Of a stretch of DNA of 23,478 nt, positions 1 to 6,981 are shown in pieces (within the stretch, counting starts at the first letter, position 1; each line of letters starts with the position of its first letter). Made by a program: the position numbers and the translations under genes. Under the pieces are notes generated by a model. The model saw only the letters and a program-made list of their open reading frames with translations, had not been told where the DNA came from and ran no database searches. The DNA is from a virus, in IMG/VR virus record IMGVR_UViG_3300010157_000257, positions 1 through 23,478 of that record; one strand, 5' to 3'.

Positions 1-1
1 A

Positions 2-1228
2 GGCGGTGGCGGTGCTGGTGGTGGCGCTTCTTATAGCTCAACAATTGGTGGTTCCGGTGTGGCTATCTTCACATATCAAAGCTCAGTTCAGCTTGCTATT
101 GGTGGTACTGTAACTTCTTACACATCTGGTGGACTTACTTATTGGGTTCACACATTTACAACTTCAGGCGTGTTTACAAGCATCGTAGTACCTGATAGCC
201 TTACTGACCCAATCATTTCTGGAATTCCTTCTGTTGGTCAAACACTTACTTGCAGCACAGGTACATGGACAGGCCCACCAACAAGCTACACATATCAGTG
301 GCAGAGAAACAATGTAACCAATATTACTGGTGCTACATCTAGCACTTACTCAGTTACTTCAACCGATATTGGCAACACATTAAATTGTCGTGTAACTGCA
401 ATTAACGGGCTTGGTAGTTCTACTGCTAACTCTGATTCTACAATTACTATTCCTTCAACTTATGCAATCAGCTACCTCTTAGTTGGTGGTGGTGGCGGCG
501 GCGGTAATGTCCATGCTGGTGGTCCTGGATACCTCCCTGGAGGCGGCGGTGGAGGCGGTGGTGTCATAACAGGCTCAACTACTGTAGGTGCTGGTGAAAT
601 CTACTACTTCAGCGTAGGTTCTGGTGGTGCAGGTGGTGGATATGGTGGCAACACAACAGGTCTTGGCTTAACTGCATACGGTGGTGGTGTCGGTGGATCT
701 GGTGGTAATGGTGGATCCGGTGGCTCAGGCGGTGGCGGTACAGGTATTTATCCTACTAGCGGTGGATCAGGTGTCTCAGGTCAGGGTAATGCGGGTGGTG
801 GAAATACATTACAAAACGCCGAAGGTGGTGCTGGCGGTGGCGGTGCAGGGGCTGTAGGTGGTAATACTCCAAGTGGCGGTGCTGCTGGCGGTGCTGGTAT
901 CTACGTTGCCCTTACAGGCGCTTACTACGGTGGTGGCGGTGGTGGATCTGAGATTGATGGAGGCCGCTCTGGTGGTATAGGCGGCGGTGGTTCAGGTGGC
1001 TATGCTGGTACTGGCGGTGCAGGTACAAACAATCTTGGCGGTGGCGGTGGAGCAGCAGGCGGTTATGGTGGCTTAGCAAACGGCGGTCAGGGTGGTATCG
1101 GTGTAGCAGTATTAGTCATACCCACATCAAGCTTTAGTGGTATCTACACAGGTACAGCTACAGTAACAGTCAGTGGAAGCAACACTATATTGACCTTCAC
1201 TTATGGCACATGTACTTACACGGCTTAA
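2..1228 (+). CDS. Glycine-rich tail fibre / adhesin with Ig-like domain (5' end outside window)
   Basis: The frame is open from the left edge. The GTG at 59 is an internal valine, because the glycine-rich reading continues upstream of it, so the N-terminus is outside the window. The visible part has three segments. A glycine-rich end runs into a short beta segment (to about 200). An Ig-like domain follows at about 203-457, with the VGQTL...STGTW...YQWQR...TSSTYSVTSTDIGNTL signature of repeated Ig-like modules in surface proteins. A second, very long glycine-rich domain (about 480-1115) closes with a short beta-rich tail. The opening hydrophobic strand YLLVGGGGGGG is typical of phage fibre glycine-rich domains that form polyglycine sandwich tips. 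I infer a receptor-binding fibre or fibre tip. It sits directly before the lysis genes. The exact receptor and fibre class cannot be told. Confidence 0.75.
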   Translation, partial: GGGGAGGGASYSSTIGGSGVAIFTYQSSVQLAIGGTVTSYTSGGLTYWVHTFTTSGVFTSIVVPDSLTDPIISGIPSVGQTLTCSTGTWTGPPTSYTYQWQRNNVTNITGATSSTYSVTSTDIGNTLNCRVTAINGLGSSTANSDSTITIPSTYAISYLLVGGGGGGGNVHAGGPGYLPGGGGGGGGVITGSTTVGAGEIYYFSVGSGGAGGGYGGNTTGLGLTAYGGGVGGSGGNGGSGGSGGGGTGIYPTSGGSGVSGQGNAGGGNTLQNAEGGAGGGGAGAVGGNTPSGGAAGGAGIYVALTGAYYGGGGGGSEIDGGRSGGIGGGGSGGYAGTGGAGTNNLGGGGGAAGGYGGLANGGQGGIGVAVLVIPTSSFSGIYTGTATVTVSGSNTILTFTYGTCTYTA

Positions 1229-1229
1229 T

Positions 1230-1433
1230 ATGAAAAAGACAACCATCGGCATTATGCACTCTAAGACTATGTGGTTCTCTTTGGCTATAGCTGTGTTTGG
1301 TGCTGTGGAAACGTACTACCCATATCTGCAGAATGTTGTTAACCCTAAGTATTATGGTCCTATATTTATGGCTATTGGAATAATCTGCGCTGTATTGCGT
1401 GTTTATACAACCTTACCTTTGGATGAAAAATAA
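1230..1433 (+). CDS. Small holin-like membrane protein
   Basis: A 67-residue protein with two hydrophobic stretches, about residues 14-30 (MWFSLAIAVFGAVETYY) and 42-60 (YGPIFMAIGIICAVLRVY), separated by a short polar loop. The C-terminus is charged (LDEK). Small two-segment membrane proteins next to spanin and endolysin genes are usually holins, which open the inner membrane at lysis; that is the inferred role. The start at 1230 lies one base after the stop of the fibre gene. An ATG at 1203 would overlap that gene by 26 bases and add residues with no obvious role; an ATG at 1254 is also possible. No clear ribosome-binding site was seen, so translational coupling to the fibre gene is likely. 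The stop overlaps the next start as TAATG. Confidence 0.65.
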   Translation: MKKTTIGIMHSKTMWFSLAIAVFGAVETYYPYLQNVVNPKYYGPIFMAIGIICAVLRVYTTLPLDEK

Positions 1434-1852
1434 TGTTTGGTCTAACTATCCCAATTCAGTTCTATATCTATGCAGCCCTTACTCTAGCCGCCGTTGGTGG
1501 TATTGGTTATGGCAAGTATGAGTCTGTCAAATACGATGCTTATGTAGCCAAAACAGAACTCGCTGCAAAAGAACAAGAGATGGAAATCAAGTCTAGAGAA
1601 AAGCAAGCAACCTTAGTAACGGAGAAAGTAAAAAATGATTATGAAAACAAGTTGGATTTTATTAAGCGTACTTATGGTGGGATGCGCCTCCCCAACGCCA
1701 GTCAAGCAAGCCAAGTTCCCGGAGCCTCCAGTGGTCTTGATGGCACCCCCTCCGACCCAAAATTTATTGAAAAGTGCGCCATAACTACCCAGCAATTGGT
1801 TAGCCTTCAGGCGTGGCTGAACGAGCAAATCGGAATCTTTAATGCAAAGTAA
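1433..1852 (+). CDS. Rz-like inner-membrane spanin (i-spanin)
   Basis: A 139-residue protein with an N-terminal membrane anchor at about residues 8-27 (FYIYAALTLAAVGGIGYGKY). A charged, probably coiled-coil periplasmic stretch follows at about residues 28-80, rich in Lys, Glu and Ala. This is the layout of Rz inner spanins, which join an outer-membrane lipoprotein to fuse the two membranes at the last step of lysis in Gram-negative hosts. The call is strengthened by a complete Rz1-like lipoprotein gene embedded in the +1 frame. Its C-terminal part (about 85-139) is not recognisable in itself and partly reflects the dual coding. It starts inside the holin stop codon (TAATG) and overlaps the endolysin start by 11 bases. 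Confidence 0.75.
   Translation: MFGLTIPIQFYIYAALTLAAVGGIGYGKYESVKYDAYVAKTELAAKEQEMEIKSREKQATLVTEKVKNDYENKLDFIKRTYGGMRLPNASQASQVPGASSGLDGTPSDPKFIEKCAITTQQLVSLQAWLNEQIGIFNAK
1635..1784 (+). CDS. Rz1-like outer-membrane spanin lipoprotein, embedded in the Rz gene
   Basis: A 49-codon frame, +1 relative to and wholly inside the Rz-like gene. It encodes a signal sequence with hydrophobic core WILLSVLMV and a lipobox ending Val-Gly-Cys (Cys17, or Cys15 if the second Met at 1641 is used). A short proline-rich mature part of about 33 residues follows, with PEPPVVL and MAPPP. Signal peptidase II processing and a proline-rich mature region are the defining marks of Rz1 outer spanins, and nesting in the +1 frame of Rz is the lambda arrangement. 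A GGAG sits 10 bases before the ATG. I read the codons one by one from the sequence. Gene callers with a longer minimum length would miss it. It is the o-spanin partner of the i-spanin that contains it. Confidence 0.88.
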   Translation: MIMKTSWILLSVLMVGCASPTPVKQAKFPEPPVVLMAPPPTQNLLKSAP

Positions 1853-2354
1853 TTTCAACCAATCTTTGCTCCTATTGCTTAAGCACGAGGGAGGCTACGT
1901 AAATAATAGCCGTGATTCTGGAGGCATGACAAACCTTGGCGTAACTGCTAAAGTGTGGGAGAGCTGGGTTGGTCATCCTGTAGATGAAAAGCAAATGAAG
2001 GCACTAACCCCTGATGATGTTGCACCTTTATATAAAAGGAAATACTGGGATGCTTGCGGAGCTGATGAGCTTGTATGTGGTATTGACTACGCTGTTTTTG
2101 ACTACGCTGTTAATTCCGGGGTCGGGCGTGCGGTTAAGACTTTGCAGGCTTGCGTTGGGGTGCCTATTGATGGTGGTATTGGTCCAGTTACTTTGGCTGC
2201 CATAAAAGCTCAGAATAGCGCAGAACTGATTAAAAATATTTGCAGTAAACGATTAGACTTTTTAAGATCATTAAGTGCCTTTCCTACATTCGGTAAGGGA
2301 TGGGAACGCCGTGTTAATGAAGTGCAAGCAGAAGCTTTAAGAATGCTAGGGTAA
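1842..2354 (+). CDS. Endolysin, glycoside hydrolase family 108 (lysozyme-like)
   Basis: A 170-residue protein with the GH108 signature near its N-terminus: K14-H-E-G-G-Y19, where Glu16 is the expected catalytic acid. DSGGMTNLGVT, a further family segment, follows (about residues 26-36), then KYWDACGADEL and FDYAVNSGVGRAVKTLQ. The C-terminal third (VPIDGGIGPVTLAAI) matches the peptidoglycan-binding-like helical domain usually fused to this family (PG_binding_3). The length is normal for the family. No signal peptide or signal-arrest-release anchor is seen, so export should depend on the holin upstream. The enzyme cleaves the glycan strands of the cell wall. The order holin, spanins, endolysin is less common than holin, endolysin, spanins. 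The start overlaps the end of the Rz-like gene. Confidence 0.92.
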   Translation: MQSNFNQSLLLLLKHEGGYVNNSRDSGGMTNLGVTAKVWESWVGHPVDEKQMKALTPDDVAPLYKRKYWDACGADELVCGIDYAVFDYAVNSGVGRAVKTLQACVGVPIDGGIGPVTLAAIKAQNSAELIKNICSKRLDFLRSLSAFPTFGKGWERRVNEVQAEALRMLG

Positions 2355-2357
2355 AGA

Positions 2358-4250
2358 ATGTCATTACAAAAACTACAATTTAGACCTGGAATTAACCGAG
2401 AAGGTACTGACTATTCTAACGAGGGAGGGTGGTACGACTGTGATAAAGTTCGTTTTCGTTCTGGTTTTCCTGAGAAACTTGGTGGTTGGACTCAACTTAC
2501 TAGCACTCAATACTTAGGTGTCTGCCGTAACTTGTGGAGCTGGTCTTCTACTGCAGGTGATCTTTATCTAGCTGTTGGTACAAACAAGAAGTTCTACATT
2601 GAGCTTGGTGGTACTTACTTTGACATTACCCCATACATACAGAGCGATGTAGTTGAAAACCCATTTACTACAAACTACCCAGACGAGCCATACAAGGTTA
2701 CTGTAACAGACATTTCTTACCGCCCTGAAGCAGGCGACTTTGTTGTTTTTGCAAACGCTACAGCTTTTTCTAATGTCATCATTGATGGCGAGTATGTTGT
2801 TACCGATGTTATTAACTCAACTTCTTATACTGTTATTTCAGAAAACCCCGCAAACTCTGCAGCTACAGGCGGTGGTAATGTAACGATTAACTACGAATAT
2901 CCTGTGGGTGGTGATATCTACACCGTAGGTAATGGTTGGGGTGCTGGTCCTTGGGGTCGTGGTGCATGGGGTTCTGCATATACCTCTGGTGTTGGCGTAC
3001 AGCTTCGTTTATGGTCAAGCTCTAACTTTGGTGTTAACTTAGTTTTAGCCCCTCGTGGTGGTCCGATTTACTATTGGGTTCAATACACAGGTCTTGGCAC
3101 ACGTGCTCAGTCTTTAAGTTCTTTAGCTAACACCGCTGGCTTTGCTGGTGAGTATGTTCCTATTGCTACAAACCAAGTAGTTGCATCTTCTATTCAAGAG
3201 TTCGTTATTGCGATGGGGGCTAATTCCTATCAAGAAGGTACACCATCTACTTCGTTTAATCCAATGCTAGTTCGTTGGTCTGACCAAGTTAATCCATTCC
3301 AATGGGTTCCAGAGATTACAAACCAGTCAGGTGAATTCTTACTAACCAGCGGCTCTTACATCATGGGCGCTAGAACGACCCGTCAAGAGATCCTAATCTG
3401 GACTGACTCAACTCTGTATTCTATGCAGTACATTGGTTCTCCTTATGTTTGGGGCTTCCAGATTCTGATGGATAACATCTCGATTATCTCACCTAATGCA
3501 ATGGTTACCGTGAACAACGTGACTTACTGGATGGGTAAAGAGAAGTTCTATATGTATTCTGGACGAGTAGAAACCCTACCTTGCTCACTGCGTCAGTTCG
3601 TATTCCAAGACATAAACCAAAACCAAGCATTCCAAATCTTCTGCGGAAGTAACGAGGCATATAACGAGGTTTGGTGGTTCTATGTCAGCAACGAAAGCGT
3701 AGGCAATACAGTAGATAAGTATGTTATTTATAACTACCTAGACCGTGTTTGGTACTACGGAACTATGGCTCGTACTGCATGGCTTGATACTGGAACTCGT
3801 CAATACCCGCTATCTGCAGATTACAACAACCGTATCCTAAACCAAGAAGCTTCAGTAGACGATGAGGCTTTAGATGTACCCGTAGCTATTAATGCTTATG
3901 TGCAGTCTTCAGACTTTGATATCGGCGATGGATTTAACTTCGGCTTTGTATGGCGTATCTTGCCAGACGTGAACTTTAACGGCTCTAATGTGAATAACCC
4001 ACAGGTTACAATGACTGTTAGACCGCGTCAGAACTCAGGTGCTCCATATACCCAAGCAGATAGCCCACAGGTAATCAGTGATGATAACTATAAGTATGGC
4101 TCAATCTACAACATTCAATTGTTTACAGGTCAGGTCTACACCCGCTTAAGGGGTAGGCAAATGGCATTTAGGATTGAGTCTACTGGACTTGGTACTGCAT
4201 GGCAGCTAGGTAGCCCCCGTATTGATATTAGACCGGATGGTAGACGCTAA
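2358..4250 (+). CDS. Tail nozzle / head-to-tail stabiliser-like structural protein
   Basis: A 630-residue, beta-rich, Trp/Tyr/Gly-rich protein without signal peptide or membrane segment. It opens with LQFRPGINREGTDYSNEGGWYDCDKVRFRSGFPEKLGGW, a header I associate with podovirus structural proteins that bind the neck. The N-terminal part, up to LAVGTNKKFYI, looks like the first blades of a propeller. An inserted beta domain (about residues 105-165, with GEYVVTDVINSTSYTVI) and a Gly/Trp-rich loop (GNGWGAGPWGRGAWGSA) follow. Its C-terminus (FRIESTGLGTAWQLGSPRIDI) resembles the end of P22 gp10-type packaged-DNA stabilisation proteins. Assignment to a nozzle or stopper role is by layout and remembered similarity, not by a defined catalytic motif. 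It could instead be another tail-hub protein. It ends in a TAATG overlap with the next gene. Confidence 0.6.
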   Translation: MSLQKLQFRPGINREGTDYSNEGGWYDCDKVRFRSGFPEKLGGWTQLTSTQYLGVCRNLWSWSSTAGDLYLAVGTNKKFYIELGGTYFDITPYIQSDVVENPFTTNYPDEPYKVTVTDISYRPEAGDFVVFANATAFSNVIIDGEYVVTDVINSTSYTVISENPANSAATGGGNVTINYEYPVGGDIYTVGNGWGAGPWGRGAWGSAYTSGVGVQLRLWSSSNFGVNLVLAPRGGPIYYWVQYTGLGTRAQSLSSLANTAGFAGEYVPIATNQVVASSIQEFVIAMGANSYQEGTPSTSFNPMLVRWSDQVNPFQWVPEITNQSGEFLLTSGSYIMGARTTRQEILIWTDSTLYSMQYIGSPYVWGFQILMDNISIISPNAMVTVNNVTYWMGKEKFYMYSGRVETLPCSLRQFVFQDINQNQAFQIFCGSNEAYNEVWWFYVSNESVGNTVDKYVIYNYLDRVWYYGTMARTAWLDTGTRQYPLSADYNNRILNQEASVDDEALDVPVAINAYVQSSDFDIGDGFNFGFVWRILPDVNFNGSNVNNPQVTMTVRPRQNSGAPYTQADSPQVISDDNYKYGSIYNIQLFTGQVYTRLRGRQMAFRIESTGLGTAWQLGSPRIDIRPDGRR

Positions 4251-4924
4251 TGGCAAATGCAGCAATCATTGCAAAAACCTCGATAATTCCATCGAAGGCA
4301 CCCAACTTACCTATTGGGCCAGTAGAGTACACCCAGTTGTACATGGATCAGTTTGCAAATACATTGCGCCTATACTTTAACCAAATTGATAATACACAGG
4401 GCGCTTTGCTAGGCCCCAATGGTGGCAAGTTCATACGCAACCCCACCCTAACCGCTTATAACCCTAGCTCACAATACGCATTAAGTAATACGGCATCTAG
4501 CATTGAGTGGGAAAACATAGTTGTTTCGTCTGGGTTTGTAATCGATACTGCAAACAATTCAGCCGTTTGTGCGCAAACAGGGGTCTATAAGGTCAACTAC
4601 AGGATAGCCTTATCCAATAACGACTCTGTCCCGCACGATGCCACGATATGGCTACAGCTCAATTTTGAGGATGTTGATAACTCAGCTACTACCTTTACGG
4701 TACCTGCTAATGGTACTACGGGGGCTTTCTCTACCTATTCCTTTTTGGTCAATGCGGCTGATGCAATTTCACTATCTTGGGCTACAGATCAGGCAGCCAC
4801 TGCCAACAGTTCTTCATTAGGGGTGTTCCTTGAGGCTACCCCAGCATTGACTTCACCCTATACCGCGCCCGCTGTACCCTCGGCTGTAGGCGTAATAACC
4901 TTTATATCTGCACCTGTTACATGA
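4250..4924 (+). CDS. Structural protein with a C1q/TNF-like jelly-roll region
   Basis: A 224-residue protein. The N-terminal segment (about residues 23-49) carries PVEYTQLYMDQFANTLRLYF followed by NQIDN, a helix-turn motif that recurs in tail-associated proteins of aquatic phages. The middle and C-terminal part (about residues 85-195) has the strand pattern of a C1q/TNF-like jelly roll: GVYKVNYRIALSN, ATIWLQLNFE, TTFTVPANGTTGAFSTYSFLVNAADAISLSW. Such domains trimerise and are common on phage fibres and capsid decorations. I infer a short virion appendage or adaptor. The exact site on the virion is unknown. It is coupled to the upstream gene by a one-base stop/start overlap. The gap of 30 bases after it has no clear promoter. 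Confidence 0.55.
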   Translation: MANAAIIAKTSIIPSKAPNLPIGPVEYTQLYMDQFANTLRLYFNQIDNTQGALLGPNGGKFIRNPTLTAYNPSSQYALSNTASSIEWENIVVSSGFVIDTANNSAVCAQTGVYKVNYRIALSNNDSVPHDATIWLQLNFEDVDNSATTFTVPANGTTGAFSTYSFLVNAADAISLSWATDQAATANSSSLGVFLEATPALTSPYTAPAVPSAVGVITFISAPVT

Positions 4925-4954
4925 TAAAATCTACACAAATTAACTGGAATTCTT

Positions 4955-6979
4955 ATGCCTGTCAATGATCCCAACAATCCGGGTCCGCTAAGCTCTATGG
5001 GACAGTCCATGTTCCCTGGAAGTACTGTGCACACGGCTGAATACAATGTATCTAGCCAATACCCTACGGCTGCTTTAAACGCCATGACAGGCTATGAACC
5101 ATCCACTAACCCCCTAACGGGCGAGGAACTGCCAAACTTTGCTGGTGGTGGCATTGTGTCCCTTGCTACTGGGGGCGAAATTGCAGATGCTTATCGTCAG
5201 TATTTAGGTCGTGATCCTGAAGCAGGTGCTTACGATGCTTGGGCTGGCGCTGATATGGGTTCTTTAATTGCTGGTATAACTGGAAGTCAAGAATATGCAA
5301 ACCGGAGTAGTGGCGGAGGTGGTGGCGGCGGTAGTAGTTCTAGTGGTGGTGGTAGTTCTGGTGGGACTGACATTAACGCTCTTTACCAGCAATATTTAGG
5401 ACGTAATGCTGATGCTTCTGGAGCAGCTACCTATGCTGGCTGGAATCCAGATGATATTCGTAATGCTATTTTAGGCAGCCAAGAATACGCTAACCGTACT
5501 AGTAGTGGGGGTGGCAGTAGTGGCGGAGGTGGTGGTAGTGCTGGTGGTAATGACATTAATTCTCTTTATCAACAGTATTTAGGTCGTGGTGCAGACGCTT
5601 CAGGTATTGCTACCTACGCTGGATGGAGTCCAGACCAAATCAAAGCAGCTATCTTAGGTAGCCCAGAATATGCCAACGCACACCCAGAAGCTGTTAAAGC
5701 TGATTCAGCGCAAAAGATACAAGAGCTAGCTGATGTAGCTTTTAGTAAGTACAGAACAAATCAAAACTACGATGCAGAACTTCAGCAATTAGATGCCTTG
5801 GCTGCTACTAACCCTGCAGCATACTATAAAGCAAAGATTGGTTGGGTTGGTAATCAAATGGGTTGGCAGGCTGGTCAAGGTACATCCTCAGCTACTATGC
5901 CTGGAATGACGGCTGAACTTAAGACCTATTTAGCTGGAGCTAAAGCGGCAGGTGTTACCGATGCTGAAATCAATAGCATTGTTAATACTAATTCTGCATT
6001 ACAACAGAAAGTAAATGCTGAACGAATTGCATCAGATGCTAAGGGCGCGCATGGCTGGATTGATCAGAATCTAGGACAAGGTGTAACTTCAGGTCTTACT
6101 ACTGCAGCAGCTCTGTTAGCTTCTTATTTTGTTCCTGGTGGTGGCGCGCTTGTTGGTATTGGTAAGAACCTTCTTAATAGTACAGAAGATAACTACACTA
6201 AACCTAATGGTATTGGTACTTTAAATTACAAGTCCCCAACTACAGGTACTTCATCTACATCTACCGCCTCACGCACACCGACAACAGTAACTCGTACCCC
6301 TACCTATTCCACAACTTCAAGTACCCCTTCATATAGCAATCCTGGAGATCCTACTTCGGTTACAGGCACTGGAACAACTACTGGGACAGGCACTGGAACA
6401 ACTACTGGGACAGGTATAAATTCTTTAAGTACAAGCAATCCTATTAATGCCAATGGCGATCCAGTTGTACAAGAAGTACCTCTCTTTAAGGCTACACCAA
6501 GCGGTTTGGCTGGTTCGGCTTCTGTTGCTCAAAATGTCACTCAAAACGCTAATCCAACTCAAACTTCCATAGATGAGTTAGCAAGAAAAGTACAAGAACA
6601 ACAACAAATTACCGCACAATTGCAACCAGAATACAACCCAGACTATTACGATATGGCTCAAGGGGGTCTTACAAGTCTTCGTAGCGGCGGTATGGGTGCT
6701 AGTCTTGGTGGTTATTCTGATGGTGGGCAGCTACTAAAAGGCCCTGGAGATGGCATGAGTGACAATATTCCAGCTACAATAGGGAATAAACAACCTGCTC
6801 GCTTAGCGGATGGGGAATTTGTCATTCCTGCAGATGTAGTATCGCACTTAGGTAATGGCTCAACCGATGCTGGGGCAAAGCATTTGTATAGCATGATGGA
6901 AAAGATTCGCAAAGCAAGAACAGGTAACCCTAAACAGGGTAAACAGATTAACGTAAATAAGTTTTTACCAAGAGGTTAA
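4955..6979 (+). CDS. Virion protein with three DUF4214-like repeats and a tape-measure-like C-terminus
   Basis: A 674-residue protein in four parts. Residues 62-74 hold the motif FAGGGIVSLATGG. Three 42-residue repeats follow (residues 76-117, 140-181, 201-242), each with YxQYLGR...G...W/AGW...AI.GS.EYA, resembling DUF4214-type surface/adhesion repeats and separated by Gly/Ser linkers. A helical Ala/Lys-rich middle contains a hydrophobic stretch (about residues 379-400, GLTTAAALLASYFVPGGGALVG). A Thr/Ser/Gly-rich linker (about 425-490) leads to a C-terminal domain (about 565-674) with GPGDGMSDNIPATI and RLADGEFVIPADVVSHLGNG. That last pattern (GxxDxIPA...GEFVI...LG) echoes the C-terminal motif of tape-measure proteins. 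I infer an internal or tail-tip virion protein, possibly ejected with DNA. Two neighbours share the GGIV motif. Confidence 0.55.
   Translation: MPVNDPNNPGPLSSMGQSMFPGSTVHTAEYNVSSQYPTAALNAMTGYEPSTNPLTGEELPNFAGGGIVSLATGGEIADAYRQYLGRDPEAGAYDAWAGADMGSLIAGITGSQEYANRSSGGGGGGGSSSSGGGSSGGTDINALYQQYLGRNADASGAATYAGWNPDDIRNAILGSQEYANRTSSGGGSSGGGGGSAGGNDINSLYQQYLGRGADASGIATYAGWSPDQIKAAILGSPEYANAHPEAVKADSAQKIQELADVAFSKYRTNQNYDAELQQLDALAATNPAAYYKAKIGWVGNQMGWQAGQGTSSATMPGMTAELKTYLAGAKAAGVTDAEINSIVNTNSALQQKVNAERIASDAKGAHGWIDQNLGQGVTSGLTTAAALLASYFVPGGGALVGIGKNLLNSTEDNYTKPNGIGTLNYKSPTTGTSSTSTASRTPTTVTRTPTYSTTSSTPSYSNPGDPTSVTGTGTTTGTGTGTTTGTGINSLSTSNPINANGDPVVQEVPLFKATPSGLAGSASVAQNVTQNANPTQTSIDELARKVQEQQQITAQLQPEYNPDYYDMAQGGLTSLRSGGMGASLGGYSDGGQLLKGPGDGMSDNIPATIGNKQPARLADGEFVIPADVVSHLGNGSTDAGAKHLYSMMEKIRKARTGNPKQGKQINVNKFLPRG
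5180..5680 (+). repeat. Three tandem 42-residue DUF4214-like protein repeats with Gly/Ser linkers
   Basis: Coding repeats at 5180-5305, 5372-5497 and 5555-5680. Repeats 2 and 3 are closest to each other (both YQQYLGR...ADASG.ATYAGW.PD.I..AILGS.EYAN). Repeat 1 is more divergent (YRQYLGRDPEAGAYDAWAG). The linkers (22 and 19 residues) are almost pure Gly/Ser. The pattern points to internal duplication within the gene. Confidence 0.85.
6362..6409 (+). repeat. Perfect 24-bp tandem duplication
   Basis: The 24-base unit 6362-6385 is repeated without mismatch at 6386-6409, and a third copy begins (ACAGG) before diverging. It is in frame and encodes Thr/Gly-rich linker residues (TGTGTTTG-type). An in-frame, exact repeat suggests a recent slippage event in a flexible linker. 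Confidence 0.9.
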
Positions 6980-6981
6980 AC

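Noticed and set aside
59-61. GTG as start of the fibre gene
   Set aside because: The frame is open from position 2 and codes the same glycine-rich type of sequence upstream, so the GTG is an internal valine.
1613-1858. Minus-strand open frame over the spanin gene
   Set aside because: It is the complement of a region already coding in two + frames (Rz and Rz1). Its protein has no recognisable feature.
6362-6409. 24-bp repeats as a CRISPR array
   Set aside because: The copies are directly adjacent with no spacers and lie in frame within a structural gene.
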